Positions 46,501-59,517 are shown, counted from the first letter of the stretch. The stretch is 64,000 bases of DNA from Omphalotus guepiniiformis (GCA_028554645.1 JAQOOI010000018.1:1302001-1366000); one strand, 5' to 3'. Made by a program: numbers and translations. Notes: generated by a model not told the origin, from the letters alone.

Positions 46501-49500
46501 TGTGGTCCGTACGACGTACCGCTTAATTTACTTAGATTATCTCTCGCGAGCTCGGTTGGGACTTGGGCAATGCCACAGAGCTTTTTACACGATGCAAGAT
46601 CGTGCTAGGGAGCACAATGAACTCGCATATGTTTTTCTTGGGGCTGAGGCTGAGCGCTGATATTTTATTACACTTACTGCAGTGGTTGCGATGGTCAGTG
46701 GGCAGTGGACTAGACCGCCGCCATTACCCATTGCATTGGCGTATACCATGATGTTAAGTGTTATGCAGGGACCAATTCAAGGATATCGATACAGTCTAGA
46801 CGGGTCAGTTTGAAGGCGTCAATTGTAGAAATGCCAGCCAGACCTGACGGCGATGCGAGAAGATTGAACATGATCATAGACTCGGCGTGATAAAATAAGA
46901 CCCTCTTCCCCTCATACGAATCCTAGTACTCTCCGTACTTTTTTAAGGACTCTATCAGTGAGAAGCCCTACAACTAGTGTATCCTGAGGAGTTTGCCGTA
47001 GGGAAGTTCCGTTCTAGCCTTCTACCGTATGATTGAATAGAGTCCTGAGTCCTGACAGATGGCTGTGTTCAAGTTCCCAACTTTCAGAACTTCAGAACTT
47101 TAGAAGCCTGAGGCACGAAGTGTATATGTTAATAGACACATTTCAAGTTTACTGAATACTGAATATAAAGGAATTTTCAATTCGAGACGGCTTCACGTTC
47201 CCTGAATTGAGTGAGTGATCCGCAGACTGACTCCGAATGTCGGTCGGTTCAGGCCTCTTCCTGAATGCAAAACTCACTGTCACCGAAGTTCCCTCGACCA
47301 ATACCGTAGAATACTCAATCCTCGGACTCGGATAGCCGCCCCGTCTTCGGGCCGGACCGGTAGGGTAGAATTAGCGCTGAGACCGCCGACGGCATAATAA
47401 GCGCCACATAGAGGCTGGACGATCTTACCAACTTCCAAGTAGCGCCTCAGATCTAACCCACTGGAGCATCCCAACAGTCTCATCAACACAGGACTTCTAA
47501 CTAATACAACGCCTTTGCAGCTAGTAACAGCTCACTCAGGGCATCTAAAGGTGAAACAGTAAAGAAAACCGCTGGGTATTGAAAATTTGACGCCGTTGCA
47601 GTGCCCAGCAGTGAGTGATGTGACGCGCCACCAAACGACTCACGACTCACGACGCAGGGTGATGTGTCTTGTAGGAACAGCGCCGCGGGATTTGGCTTGC
47701 CATTTAGGCCAGTGCTTTGCTGTATGTGACGTGCCTCCACTACCAAGCATGATAAACCGCTTACAAGTCCTAGTCATCATTCGTGTTGATCTTTTTTTGA
47801 TGATCTTGAAGGCAGGGACTGTTGTTTGTGGCTCGCTGTGGTAGCCTAGTCATTAGGTGGCATTTGGCACTTTGGGCCCTGGGGTAACAGAGGAGTCAAT
47901 CCGAATGAAGGAGATACATAGGAAGATTTGCACACCACGCGGGTCTCCGTCTGTCGTGTTGAAAGCTGAAATGAAATGGAAGTTCGTTCGATGTAAGGGG
48001 GGTGCCAAAGGTGAAGTACATAGTCTTTTTCCTCGGAGGTAAGATTTTTGACCCTCTTCTTCGCCGTGAACTTGAATGTTTTACCACGCTGGGAAAAGAT
48101 CGTATGGTCCTAGGTTCACCGTTCCTGGTCACGGTCGGCGGACGCGAATGGCTTCACAAGTTGACCGAAAACTTTTCCCAGAAGTGCACAGTTTACAGGG
48201 AACTTGGAACCTTGGACCGTGACGTTTCGGACTCTGCTTCCGACACTCAGACGAAGAGCTGTACAACACAACAAGATTCCTAGTACGTATACGACAACCC
48301 CTTGGATCTGTGGAAACCAGTTACATTGTTGAATGTACGTCAATGCCTTGTTTTTTTTTGGCTGTATTTACTTACTTTTGGGTGTGATTTTTTTAGAAAT
48401 AGATTACTTAGTCCAACCAATCCTCGCTTCACCTCCTCGCTTCACCTCCCACAGCCATTCGGCTGATTAGTTCAAGTTCTTCTCCAAGCATCTTTCATGT
48501 TTCGCTGATAGGACACATAGAAGCTACGTATACGACGCGGAACCTGTGTTACTGTACTGGCGATTCTGTATCACGAAGCACCGGCGAGATGAAGTCAGAG
48601 GTCTTTATTGTCGTGGTCATCTCGACTCAGATACTAAGGAGGTTTACGTTTGACTGTGTCAGTTGGTCACGTCACTGCATATGGAATCTGGAAAGAGATC
48701 TATTTCGATTGCCAAGATGGACTCCTTGAAGGTATGTATGTATTCTGTGCTTCTCGTTATTGACGACTCCTTCATCCGCTCGGGATTGCTTCGCTGACCT
48801 CGACTGTTTAGTTGCGCCTCGGTCAGACAGTAGTTGGACTGGTGCTCAAAAAGCACTCTTCAAGGGCAAGGGCAAGATACCGACCCTTTGACTCAGGTGC
48901 TATCTTGATACTCTGTCGGCGAATTCGGTCTTTCTGGGTTCGTCCTGGCAGTGAACAGTGTCTTCCAGGCTCGACGCTGTGATTTCAGTGTAGCTGTCAT
49001 AGACACGGCAACCGAATAATTCTCTACACTCCCAGAAACCCCACGACAAATCGCATATTAGGGCATACTTGTAAAAGGAGTGCCAGGACAAGTATCGACG
49101 GGTAGTATGTTGGTAAGTTATTGCCCCGTTTCTCCAAGGACCAAGGTTGGATAAGAGAGGACGTTCCGAGTCCGGTTGTTGTCAGTGTCGAGACTTGTCT
49201 ACATTACACCTTGCCTATAGAGGCTGCTTCGAATTACATGGCAGGCATCACCGGGACCTTCGAGTCCCAAATCGCAACCACGACGTATAGCAAGCTCGAA
49301 AGGATGAACCAGTAAGATGTAAGCTGGTGAACGAGGTATGACAGAGGATTACCTATCGCGTGAACGTTTGAGCATACACAGACCTCCAAGTCGAGTCGTA
49401 GATGAACTTCGGCACGTCGGAGTCAGAGTCGCTTGCTACCACTTCGAGCCTCAAAGTCGCGAGCCAAGCAGTACACTGAGAGAATGTCCTGATTCTAGAC

Positions 49501-50640
49501 TCTAGAGAGACCTGTAGATGGAGAATAATCGATGATTTTTGGATCAATCAGTTTGTGACAGTACTGGGGTGTTTGAGTTTCGCGCGTCAGCATTTCGAGA
49601 GATTCCCTACGCGAAAATACCGGCCCTAAACTGGACACGTGAAGCCGTTATAACCGAATTTTACCAGCCAACTTTTCCCTCCGCTCTCTTCTCCCCACCA
49701 ACACGTTTTCTCTCCGCTTTTCTTCTCTCCACCAACACGTTCTTCTGGATAATTCTGATGGAAAGCCACACGAAAAGCAATTACACTCTCTCAAACATCC
49801 TTAGGTGAATGCTGTAGCGCACGGCATGTACGCCGCCTTCAGGAATAGGGAATCAGGTCCATATGGTTCGTTCCTTGACTTCTCTCCCGGCGTATCGACT
49901 GACGAGCTCCTTGTATTCGTTGACAGGCGTACTCCATGTCTGAGAGCTGTGAGCGCTGACAGCTGCATGCCTCATACCATTGATCTCGCCCTCTTGTGAG
50001 TTGGCTACACTGGTGAGTATCATACCTCCTTTGACTTCAATTTACACCCTGTTATTTTTCATGATGTTAAAAATATATATTTGCTACTTCGGAGGGCTTT
50101 TCGCCCGATGAGAACATTTTCCACCAAGATCTCTGAATCAAATTCTTTTTTGTCTCCTTTTGCGATGTTTTCTTATTTCGTCTCGCTGACTTGCTTTGCT
50201 CGTTGTTTATAGAGGCTTCCTTGCATATGTGTTATGCTCGTCGGAAGTAGAAGAGCTGTTTTACATTGTTCGCTGCAAAAATCCTCAGTGAGTTTTCAGT
50301 TTCACGATTCCCCCGTCGTCTTCTCTGGTCCCGTTCTCTTTACGATGATGTTTTCATTTTCTTGTCAAGGTAGTTGTTTGAGGGTTATTACCCTATGAGA
50401 CTATCTTTTCCTCCAAGATCTCTGACTCTTGACATTTCCTTCCCTTGACCTAAATTGTTGCAATTTGCGGTGCGGCACTGACTAAACATTGCACTGTAGG
50501 AGGAGGAGCAGCGCTTTGATGGGCGGGGCAATGTTCGTTCCGTAGCCGTCACAAGGGTGGAGTGTTTGCACCCTGCAATGTGTAGTCTACAACCGGAATC
50601 TGGGACGCCTGTTTCGGGCCTTGCTTTTTTTTTGGACCTT
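43504..50640. other. Long gene-poor interval of about 7 kb
   Basis: No family is recognisable. Frames at 44246-44580 (both strands), 45142-45459 and 47896-48283 are open but lack splice logic or similarity. The interval contains gatgatgatgatgatg (43828), ggatcggaggatcgg (44655), gagtcggagtcgg (45060), the 0.3-kb direct duplication listed separately, and a shorter echo, with ccaagatctctga at about 50131 and 50418. Confidence 0.5.
45462..46180. repeat. Tandem direct duplication, about 300 and 400 bp copies
   Basis: Copy A (about 45462-45760) and copy B (about 45780-46180) share the order ttcgtgatcatgatcgtcaa, then gtcaatatatcttcgtcg, then gttatacacacacgcctca, then gatgtaccgttctcttgtca, then acaacgaaacatcaa. 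Copy B has a roughly 60-bp insertion containing gttcaagagggtccg and other small differences. Neither copy is coding. Confidence 0.85.
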
Positions 50641-50644
50641 CACA

Positions 50645-51205
50645 GCAGATCAATACCCTTGGCTGTCTTGGGTGACGATAATTCGCTACGTTTTCCCAAT
50701 GTTATTAAATTTCATTCAAAAATACGTTGCTTGATATCGAGAAACAGCGTATGTTGAGTCCAACAGAGGGTGTTACACATGAGCTACAAAGCTAGTACCG
50801 GTCTAGTACGCGATCTCCTCCACTTCCCTTTGCAAGACTCAATTAGCACCCGATATCTGTGCTCTTGTTCTCTAACCCATCATTGACAACAGGCGGGTGC
50901 ATCTGCGGTCATTCTATTGAGTCTATGGTGTTAGTGATGGGTGAGCTTCGACTGAATTGCGTCATGGCTGGCATATACTCACACACCTCCTTTTTCTCAA
51001 CCACCACTATGTCCGACTACAAACGTGTCATCCTCGTTACTAACACTGGCATTGGATACGACCTTGTACGGCTTTTAGCTGCAGATGGTCACACCGTTTA
51101 TCTCGCGTCGAGAGACATCTGGGAAACAAGCTCTTTAGACTCATACATGTATCTCGTCATCAGTCCTTCCACAAATCGACAACGGTGCTGTCTGCTTTAT
51201 TTCTG
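50645..51205 (+). pseudogene. Truncated 5' duplicate of the short-chain dehydrogenase gene
   Basis: Both promoter sequence and first exon of the gene at 52961 are repeated here. For example, atcgagaaacagcgtatg occurs at about 50738 and 52637, and atgtccgactacaaacgtgt at 51009 and 52961. The encoded start MSDYKRVILVTNTGIGYD has lost six bases relative to the intact copy, removing two residues of the TGxxxGIG nucleotide-binding motif. After the ASR motif further deletions shift the frame, and similarity ends at about 51135. The product could not bind NAD(P). Confidence 0.88.
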
Positions 51206-51398
51206 AAACTCTGTTGGACACTCGTGTATTTGAGAAAGGTGTACTTAGATGGCTCAATGAATCTTCTTGTCATGTTTCCTGTTCCATTGCTGTTCACACT
51301 TGAGGTTGAGGACTGACAAAAAACAGATTCTGATTGCAAATTCAGTTCGGTAAGTGCAAGATGCTGCCATTGAACAACTAGGTACTACGATGGATACA

Positions 51399-52513
51399 CT
51401 ACCGCTGCACTTGGCAGTCTACCGCCCATAAAGGATCCTCCTTGCACCACCTGAACAGACGATTCGTCTTGTGCGTGTTTCGAAATATATTCCACCAGTG
51501 CTCTGACCAGGGATCGTATCCACACACAGCTGCTGCCACCAGGTTCCAGGTCGGGTCTGGGTGCCAGCTCATCAGCTTGCGCTCAAACCACTGCGGATAA
51601 AAGCCTGAAGTTTCCCAGTCAATGAGCCACAACTGGCCATCATCACCAAAAATGATATTGCTCATGTGCAGATCAGCATGGCAAAGCACCAGAGGCTTGG
51701 GGTCCTCATACCCATGGCCTGACGTGGTCCGGAACCAGTCCTTCAAGTCATTGTAGCAGTCGTAGAAGAGATGATGGTGGATAAGGTGTTGCAAGAGCCA
51801 GGACTTTTCAACATCTGGTCTGCAAGGCAAACATACTGGGCCAGAGTAGGGCTGATGAACCTGACGAAGCTCTTTGACATAGCGCCGGAGTGTGAGCACC
51901 ACCCAGAGCTTGCAAAAGACAGACAGGGAGGGCCAAGCCTGAAAGAGGGTGGGACCTTTGATATAAGTGATCATCTTGTAACTAGGAATGACATCAAGGC
52001 TGTCGGTGAGGTGGCCTACAGTCCTAGGAACAGGGATGGTGGTGTGGGCTCTGACTATCTCTGTCACTTCCTCTTCTGGGAACACGCAGGGGATCATCTC
52101 CTGTGCAGTCCCGGGCTCAGGGTGCAAGATCGGCCAGCTGTAGGAATTGGTAACAGCTACACAGCCGTACAGGACCCTGGCTCCTCCCATACTCTCGAGC
52201 TTCTTCCACCAAATGTCCATGTCTTTCCCCTCAAGCTCCTTCAGCTTAGCCAGATCGACCGGCAACTGCAGAGAAGGTTCAGCACATGCTTTCAGGCAGC
52301 ACACGGGGCAAACCACCAACTTACCTCCTCATCTGGCAAGCGACGATCTGTGACCACCAGACCTCTTACAAAGAGCACCAAGTCCAGAAAAACCCCTGCT
52401 ACGAAGGCGAAAATGAACAGAGCCCACTCTTCCCAAGAGATAGGTTTCAGATATTGTGAATCGTGCATGTTGATCAGAGCAGTGGGAAAAGGCAAGAAGC
52501 TCTTGAGAAGCAC
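51399..52513 (-). CDS. Aminoglycoside-phosphotransferase-fold (APH) protein with N-terminal hydrophobic segment
   Basis: Two exons (52513-52325, 52265-51399) give 1,056 nt, or 351 aa, with a 59-nt GT-AG intron. The N-terminus has a hydrophobic, membrane-like segment (WALFIFAFVAGVFLDLVLFV). The rest matches the kinase-like APH fold of fungal choline/aminoglycoside-kinase-like proteins: PRTVGHLTDSLDVIPSYKMI, MITYIKGPTLFQAW, the catalytic loop VLCHADLHMSNIIF (HxDxxxxN) and the metal-binding IDWETSGFYPQWFE. Fungal genomes encode many such proteins with unknown substrates; antibiotic resistance should not be assumed. The gene lies between the truncated and the intact dehydrogenase copies, so it was either trapped by a duplication or inserted into it. 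A second ATG 15 codons downstream could also serve as start. Confidence 0.82.
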
Positions 52514-52960
52514 CTTTTTTTAAGCTTTCTTGAGCTCTAAGATGAGCGTGGCATTTCCTTCCTGTCGCCGAGAGACGAATTACCTTGACGGTCTTGGGTC
52601 ACGACATAATTCGCTACCTTTGTCCAATGTTATTGCTTCATATCGAGAAACAGCGTATGATGTTGGTACAAGCGAACTGGCATGCAGTACTAAGCGTGGC
52701 TGACGAAGCGTTGAACAAAAAAGGTCTACGCGAGCTCCTTCACTTCCAGATTCAAATGGCACCGATATGAATATCTGTACTCCTGATCTCTAACCTTTCA
52801 CTAACAACGAACGAATCCTCTTGCGCTGGTTCTATCTTGACTATGTTGTAGACTTATGGGGTGTTATAATGTTTGGGTGAGCCTCGATTGAATTGCGTCA
52901 TGCTGGCATATACTCACAAAAACTCCTCCTTTTCCTCAACTACCATTATCATCCCTCGAT

Positions 52961-53891
52961 ATGTCCGACTACAAACGTGTCATCCTCGTTACTGGATCTA
53001 ACACTGGCATTGGATACGACCTCGTACGACTTTTAGCTGCAGATGGTCACACCGTTTATCTCGCGTCAAGGAATGAGACATCTGGGAAACAAGCTCAGTG
53101 GGTTGATTGTTTTGAAGACATGCGATCGAGCCTGATGGGAGGTAAAGGGAGAAACTCAAGAAGGAGAACGGATTGAATGTGAAATTCGTTCAGCTTGATG
53201 TTACGGATATCACGTCGGTCCAGGCAGCAAAAGATGCGATCGAAAAGGAGGACGGACGGCTCGACGTTCTTGTCAATAATGCTGGTATGTTCCTCACTAT
53301 ATGGTCCCGGTAGTAAAGCAAACGCTATCGCTCATTTTCGCGCTCGATTGCCAGGTGCGAGCCATATGAACAAACCTCAAAAAGCGACCGAAATCGACAT
53401 TTCCGTCATCCGTGACGCCTTTGAACCAAACTTCTACGGTATGATCCAAACAACCCAGACATTCCTACCTCTCCTCAGGAAAGGTAAGGAGGGGTACCGA
53501 ACCATCTTGAACGTCAGCACGGATATGGCGTCTAATTCCCATCAGGCTCGACCGGATTCCCAACTTCACGTCGTCGCTTATAATACATCCAAAGCCGCTG
53601 CGAACTCATATACTATTGCTCTAGCTCATGAGCTCAGGTCTGAGGGTATCAGGGTCAATGCGGTCACGCCTGGGTTTACTACGACGAAGTTGAACGCGTT
53701 TGCTCCTGGGGGAAAGACTACTGAGCAGGCTGCGAAATTGCTGGTTGAATGGAGTCTTTTGGGTCCTGAGGATGCAAAAAAGACAGGTGAGAATTAGGTT
53801 ATATGCGCGATTGTATGCGCGCTGAAGTGCTGCTTCACACACTCTTTATTTAGGTCTTTTTTGGCATGATAAGGGCGAGTTCCCCTGGTAG
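52961..53891 (+). CDS. Short-chain dehydrogenase/reductase (SDR)
   Basis: Four exons (52961-53097, 53148-53284, 53355-53786, 53854-53891) total 744 nt, or 247 aa, all with GT-AG introns of 50-70 nt. The classical SDR layout is complete: cofactor motif TGSNTGIG, acidic LDVTD, NNAG (the third codon split by the second intron), a serine-containing strand ILNVSTDMAS, the catalytic YNTSK and RVNAVTPGF. The C-terminus GLFWHDKGEFPW resembles fungal carbonyl-reductase-like members that reduce ketones or aldehydes with NADPH. Its upstream 380 bp and first exon are duplicated at 50.6-51.1 kb. The substrate is unknown. It lies tail-to-tail with the old-yellow-enzyme gene, about 300 bp apart. Confidence 0.93.
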
Positions 53892-54195
53892 GCGTCGGAA
53901 ACTGGAAATCTTGAAAACTGGGAAATTGTACCTGTGAAGAAAAGAAACAAACGGATATAGTGTATAGTATTCTCCTCTGTAAATTCCTCAATCAAATTTG
54001 TACACTTTTGCAATATCTGCGGGTGCATCAGGTGCTAGCTATTGGAAGGAAGCTCGCGATGAATATCAAGAAATCCGCCGATGGCGCGTATTGCTGTTCT
54101 CTAGGTGCTCACATCATCGGGACTATTGTCCCTCGAACGAATATCAGAAGTGTTAGGGGGAGTATAGTAAAGTGAAACTTGAAAAAATTCTCTAT
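53892..54195. other. Convergent 3' spacer
   Basis: About 300 bp between the stops of the dehydrogenase and the flavin oxidoreductase genes. Nothing recognisable. Confidence 0.5.
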
Positions 54196-55526
54196 TCATA
54201 GTTTATAGAAGGGGTAATCCGTGTACCCTTTACCGGTGGTGTCTCCAGGAAGATAGAACGTAGCACGGTTATAAGGGTTGAAAGGTAGGTCCTTTTCTAA
54301 TCTCACCGGAAGGTCGGGCTAGAAAAAGAAAAAAAAGTCGACTTGCGGCCTTTGAGCAGGAGGATAAGTCACAAAACCACATACATTCGCCAAGAAATGT
54401 CTTCCAAACGCAATAAGCGCTGCTCCCTTTCCTTCAGCATTATCAGCAGTAGCGATGGCCGATTCGCGTGTGTAATTTCCAGCGGTGATGAGAGGACGAG
54501 GAGCCCAGAGCTCACGAATGAAATCGTTTGAACCATCAGGACCGTCTTCGACGGTCGCACCTCCAGAAACGCGAGGTTCAACGGCGTGTACATAGGAGAA
54601 ATTAGGGAAGCGTGTCTTGAGTTGGGAAACGAGATAGGTGAAAGTGGGTATTGGGTCTTTCATGCCCATGTCTAGTGATAACGCGAGAACAAGTTAGTAG
54701 GCGTGTTTCCAGGATAATTAGGAAAACGGAGGATTGACCTTGGAATGGCGTCCAAGGACTGAGTCGAATACCAGTCCTCTCTTCCCCAACCGCCTCGACT
54801 ACCTTCTGTGCGACCTCCAGAGCAAACCGAGTTCTATTTTCAATCGAACCACCATACTCGTCCGTCCTGCTGTTACTGACATCCTGAGTGAATTGATCAA
54901 TAAGATATCCATTCGCCGCGTGTATTTCTACCCCATCGAATCCAGCTTTATGGACGGCGTTCGAAGCTGCGGTAGCGTACAGAGTGACATATTCCTGGAT
55001 TTCTTCCTTCGTCAGTGGTCGAGGTTTTAAATCTGGATTACTGGACAGGGGAATGTCCGAGGCAGAAACGAAGGGATATGAAGGGTCAGCTGCGTGGAGA
55101 GCTGATACGTCTGCTGCACGTCCGAGAGCCCATAGTTGGAGGTAGATGTATGATCCTTTGGCGTGGACTGCGTCAGTGATCTATAACGCAGAAGTAAAAT
55201 AGTAATTGTAATCAGCCTGAAAACGACAAATATGTAGAGCAGATATAAGGGTTACTCACCTCCTTCCACGCTTTCACCTGCTCATCGCTCCAGATCCCTG
55301 GTGCACCTTCGTATAACCCAGCTTTTGCAGCGATGAATGTTGCTTCGGTAATCAACAGCGTGCCGGGTGTGCTCCCGCGTTGAGAGTAATATTCCTTCAT
55401 GACTGGTAGAGAAGGAACGTTCTCTTTCTTTGAACTACGTAGACGCGTTAGGGGAGCAAGGACCACTCGGTGTTGGAGGTTGAGAGTTCCGACTCGGAGG
55501 GGTTGGAAGAGAGCTGGTCGTGACAT
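54196..55526 (-). CDS. NADH:flavin oxidoreductase / old yellow enzyme
   Basis: Four exons (55526-55260, 55180-54739, 54671-54385, 54318-54196) give 1,119 nt, or 372 aa, with GT-AG introns. The FMN-binding TIM-barrel of the OYE family is complete: MSRPALFQPLRVGTLNLQHR, APLTRLRSS, LLITEATFIA, IYLQLWALGRAAD, the active-site pair in DGVEIHAANGYLIDQF, SNSRTDEYGGSIENRTRF, and the phosphate-binding end FGRHFLANPDLP. OYEs reduce activated C=C bonds with NAD(P)H and protect against reactive alkenals. The C-terminus (GDTTGKGYTDYPFYKL) is the usual fungal one. No defects are seen. Confidence 0.95.
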
Positions 55527-57350
55527 GGATGTCGATATTGCTGGGTGCTACTAAGGTCGAAGTGGAAAGAAGAGTTGTATCCGGGTGTGCGTGCTTTGGA
55601 CCCTCGGATTGCTTGCTTCTCAGTATATGAGTAAGTTGCCATCTGAACTGTTTTCTATTTTCAATTTCATTTTTAACCAAATCAGTCAGCAGAATCTGAA
55701 GTGTGGATGTTGACATAGGGTGTAGTATATGCGGAGTATATGTCCGGTATATGTCTTCTGTGAACAGGTAGTTGCTCCATGTAACTTCGTTACGGCCCTG
55801 CTCTCGTGCGCAGTGAATCCATGAATCCAGAAAGTCAAAACAACCAACAGAGCAAGTGGCGGGCCTGAACACGTACGACGGCGATTATGGATTCTCAGAT
55901 GAGAAAAGCAAGACTAAGCGTGAGTTTGCGAAAATCTTCTGCGAAGTAAAAACATGCGGAAAAAACATACGGAGTATCACTGAGCCTGGGGTACCGTACC
56001 GGGTTTATTGAGTAGGCGGAGTCTCGCGGAGAGTGAGATATGTTCATGGCTCGAGCTTCCTCTTGATTTGTAAACTTGCAGGTCCAGTCTCCAGAAGCAC
56101 AAGTGTTGCACAAGTCGCGCTAGAATCATTCATAATTCGGATTAAAGAGCTGGAAAGGCAGAAAAAGCTCCGATTCATGCCCGGTGTGCTACATCACGTG
56201 ATACACATGTGACGCGCGACGCGAACTCCGACGGCAAAGGGATCGTTCCAAGTACTTACGTACTTCTTTCCAGCTCCTTCTTCCAACGCTTCGATTTTGG
56301 TTCTTGAGGTGATTTTGAAATTGAATGGTTCCAGAACGCTATGTATTCTCTCTATGTAGATGTTCACCCATTGCTTTGTGGGTTGTGAACGAGAATCGGT
56401 CAATGAGGAAACGGTATGCTTGGTGTGCTTCTCTCTTGAGTAGTTCTTCTCGAATACTTAAGGCTTACTTGCGATGTTTATTATAGCTGAACTGAATGTG
56501 GAAACGGAGTGTATCCTGCCACTATGCATCTTGCGTACCTCGCACGGATTGGAGGAGAAGCCTGTTCCGTCGTTCGACTCGTTCGATGATGCCTCTTATA
56601 CGTCTGTCTATCCGACTTTGCGCCTATTTTCTTCTCTCGGCTCCAAAACATCTGAGCTGCCATGCGGTCGTCGAGGGCGAGACGAAGCTTAAGTGAGCTC
56701 TGAAAACATAGGGGTGTACTAGTGAGCACTTCCTTTTCGTTAGTTGCTCGCTTCGCGCTTACAAGTCTCTGGCACTCAGGGTCCTTGGTAGTAGTACAAC
56801 TTCAATGTTAGCCCCTTTGTCCGACTAGTTCACGTCTCGCCTCATAACGGGTGCTATCTGGTGATATTCGCCTTTGTGGGTGGCTACGTAGACAAGTATC
56901 AATGGATCGGGTCTTGCCAATGCTATTCTGCCGTCATTCAATTGCTGTATTTCATTATCTTCCAAGAAATAACAAAGCAACAGAGCTACACATATGGCCT
57001 GGTGCGCTCCATACTCCACCCATACAAACATGAAGAGTTCACCTGACCGCAACTGTCAAACAAGCCATTAGTATGCCTCTGCGGGTGCCTCGACATTGCG
57101 TTACACGAATGGATGATAAGAGGGACGATGAAAAGAAGATCTGCGGGAGCGGCAGATCCATGAGGCACGGATGTATGACCACAGCCGGAAGCGCACTGGG
57201 ACCATTTTATTGTAAGTCAGTCTAAATATATGGAACATACAAGTCACCTGTCTTCTTGATTACTGTCAACTGACGTAGCATGACATTGAAAGGTATCTCC
57301 AGGACGCATAAAACCAAGCGTACATGTGCGAGGTGTAATCATCCCCTGCA
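55527..57350. other. Gene-free interval
   Basis: About 1.8 kb between the divergent starts of the oxidoreductase and the secreted peptidase-like gene. Short frames at 56194-56403 and 56474-56729 have no recognisable similarity. It includes promoters for both flanking genes. Confidence 0.5.
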
Positions 57351-59517
57351 ATGCGTATGCATAGGTTCATGTTTCTCCCTGTCTTTTTAACCCTTACTGC
57401 ATATTCGGTTCTGGTGATCGGTGCTCCCTCGTTGAGCCAGCATCAACAACAGCTCCTACACGATCGACTCTTTCAGACAAATCTGAGAGGGCCTAGATGG
57501 AGTATGTATCAGCAACTTTGTTGATCGTCGGTCTTTCTGACCTTGTATTGGTGCAATCTCCTTGATTGACATCTAGCGGGAAATGATAATCAAAACACTC
57601 TGGCCACTTTAGTTGCTCAATCAATGACGGCTGCGGGGTTGGACGTGTCTACCCTGAATTACACATTTACGAGGTGACGTGTTACTCGACCATCCGTCGG
57701 CCACTAAAGTTTCTTATCGCCTGCACTTCCATTGCAGATGGGATCCTAGATGGTGGTCACTGACCTTAAACCTCAAGAACGGGACGATATTGGGATTGCC
57801 TACGACAGGTTATTGGCCATACAGTGGTGACAGCGGAGTGGCGGGTGTTACCGCACCTGTTCATGATGCTGGGACATTTGGCGTTGATGACGCCACCCAG
57901 GAGGCGACCGAATTGACGTTGAACTTGGATGCTCTCCCGACTGGTGGTGCGGTGGTGTTTTTCGATAATCCTAGCCCGACGCACAACTATTCTGAGCCTG
58001 GATATAAATTGCTGGGGTACGTATATGTTTATCTGTATGGCCCATCAGCACATTCTGATAGTCGATATATATATCTAGCACTTCTCGGGACATCGATGCT
58101 ACGATTGAAATTCCAGAGGTATGTATGTCATTGCGAAGTGCGGCCCGAGATCTCTTTCGATAACAGTTGGATCTATCATGTGTTCGGTGCCTCTCGTCTC
58201 TTTTAGACAGGGAATTTGACGAATCCGCATTGGCAATCAGCAAAGACGCTTAACTTCACGAATCTCAAACAACAGGGTGTCTCAGCGGTCATTGCTTCCT
58301 GGGTCAACACCTCCGATGCCGACGGTGCTCTACAGTTCTTACCCAATGACGGCGCACCAGGAGATGGATCATTGTTATATGATGTCCCGGCTTTGTATGT
58401 TGGCAACTCGACTGGTGAAGTTATTCGTGAGTTGGTGGCTAACGGTGAGGTGGATAATGCTACGGTCGTTTTGAATGCCCCGAGTTATGAGGCTACTTCG
58501 TTCACGGTTGTTGGGCATTTACAAGGGACTGCGGGGACGAATGATACGATTATTGTTTACACTCATAGTGCGTCCTTCCTTTATCACTTTACAGAGGATC
58601 AGTGTTAATCGAATAATATGCAGGCGACGGTAGGGATCTGTCTGTGAACCGATGTTTCTCGATTTTGATGATTAAATGCTCTTAGGGCCGTCGATTGTCG
58701 AGGAGAATGGTACGCGAGATGTTATCTCATCCGAAGAGTATCTTTGCTCATAAGATCCTTCTCTAACAGGTCCCATCTTATTACTCACGATGGCCGAAGT
58801 CCTCGCTCGCCAACGACCCAGCATTAACATCGAGTGAGTCGAGATCACAGTGCTTAATATATGTTTACGATAAACTGATCATGGCCTTACGGCAAGCTTC
58901 GTGATAACAACAGGTCATATGTCGGGTGGACATTTGAACGAATCTAACTGGATGGCAGAACGGCCTGATATACTGGCCAATGCGAAAGCTGCTATTGTTT
59001 GCGAACACTTTGGCGCCATTGAGTGGAAAGATGATTTTAGTACTGGTGTGCCTGTATATAAAGCGACTGGGAGATTAGAACCGATGTGGACTATGGCGTA
59101 GGTCCCATTTTTATCTCGATCGGCCAACTAGGGATGCTGAGAACCTCTTCTTTTTCAGAAACGACTCCGACGCCAGTGATCTGTTACATGAGCTTTATTT
59201 AGAGTCTTTTGAAGGGACATCGGGGTCATTGCGAATGGCGATGGTCTCGCCACAGGAGGTTGATGGCGACCTTTCGAAATGGTATGCATTTTTCGTATGA
59301 ACAAGCCTTTCATCACTTATCTATGAATGTCAGGTACGGTGCTGGAGGAAGCAGCATACTAGGTTATTCTGATATACCTACAATTGGGTACGTATAGGCC
59401 TGTGACCGGCCCCTCTAACTTTTACACGGTGTCGTGCTCTGCAGAACCTCGTTAGAGGGGCCTGTAAATCTGAGTTTGAATTGGCAGGGCTCACGCTACG
59501 ATCGAGAGAAAATCTAG
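57351..59517 (+). CDS. Secreted M28/PA-type peptidase-like protein
   Basis: Twelve exons total 1,473 nt, or 490 aa. Exons: 57351-57501, 57577-57673, 57738-58016, 58079-58118, 58207-58567, 58624-58629, 58686-58709, 58770-58833, 58897-59097, 59159-59281, 59334-59387, 59445-59517. A signal peptide is clear (RFMFLPVFLTLTAYSVLVIG, cleaved near APS). The PA-like middle contains LKQQGVSAVIASWVNTSDAD and VPALYVGNSTGEVIRELV. The later part, IIVYTHSDGPSIVEENGP, then FVITTGHMSGGHLNE and CEHFGAIEWKDD, resembles basidiomycete proteins annotated as M28 aminopeptidase-like. Several canonical M28 zinc ligands are not obvious, and the C-terminus ends early, so catalysis is uncertain. The sixth exon is only 6 nt (GCGACG); with its neighbours it supplies the S-D of THSDGP. 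Many NxS/T sites fit an extracellular glycoprotein. Confidence 0.8.

Noticed and set aside
51399..52513. An antibiotic-resistance gene
   Set aside because: The APH fold in fungi is shared by many kinase-like proteins of unknown substrate, so resistance cannot be claimed from the HADLHMSN motif.
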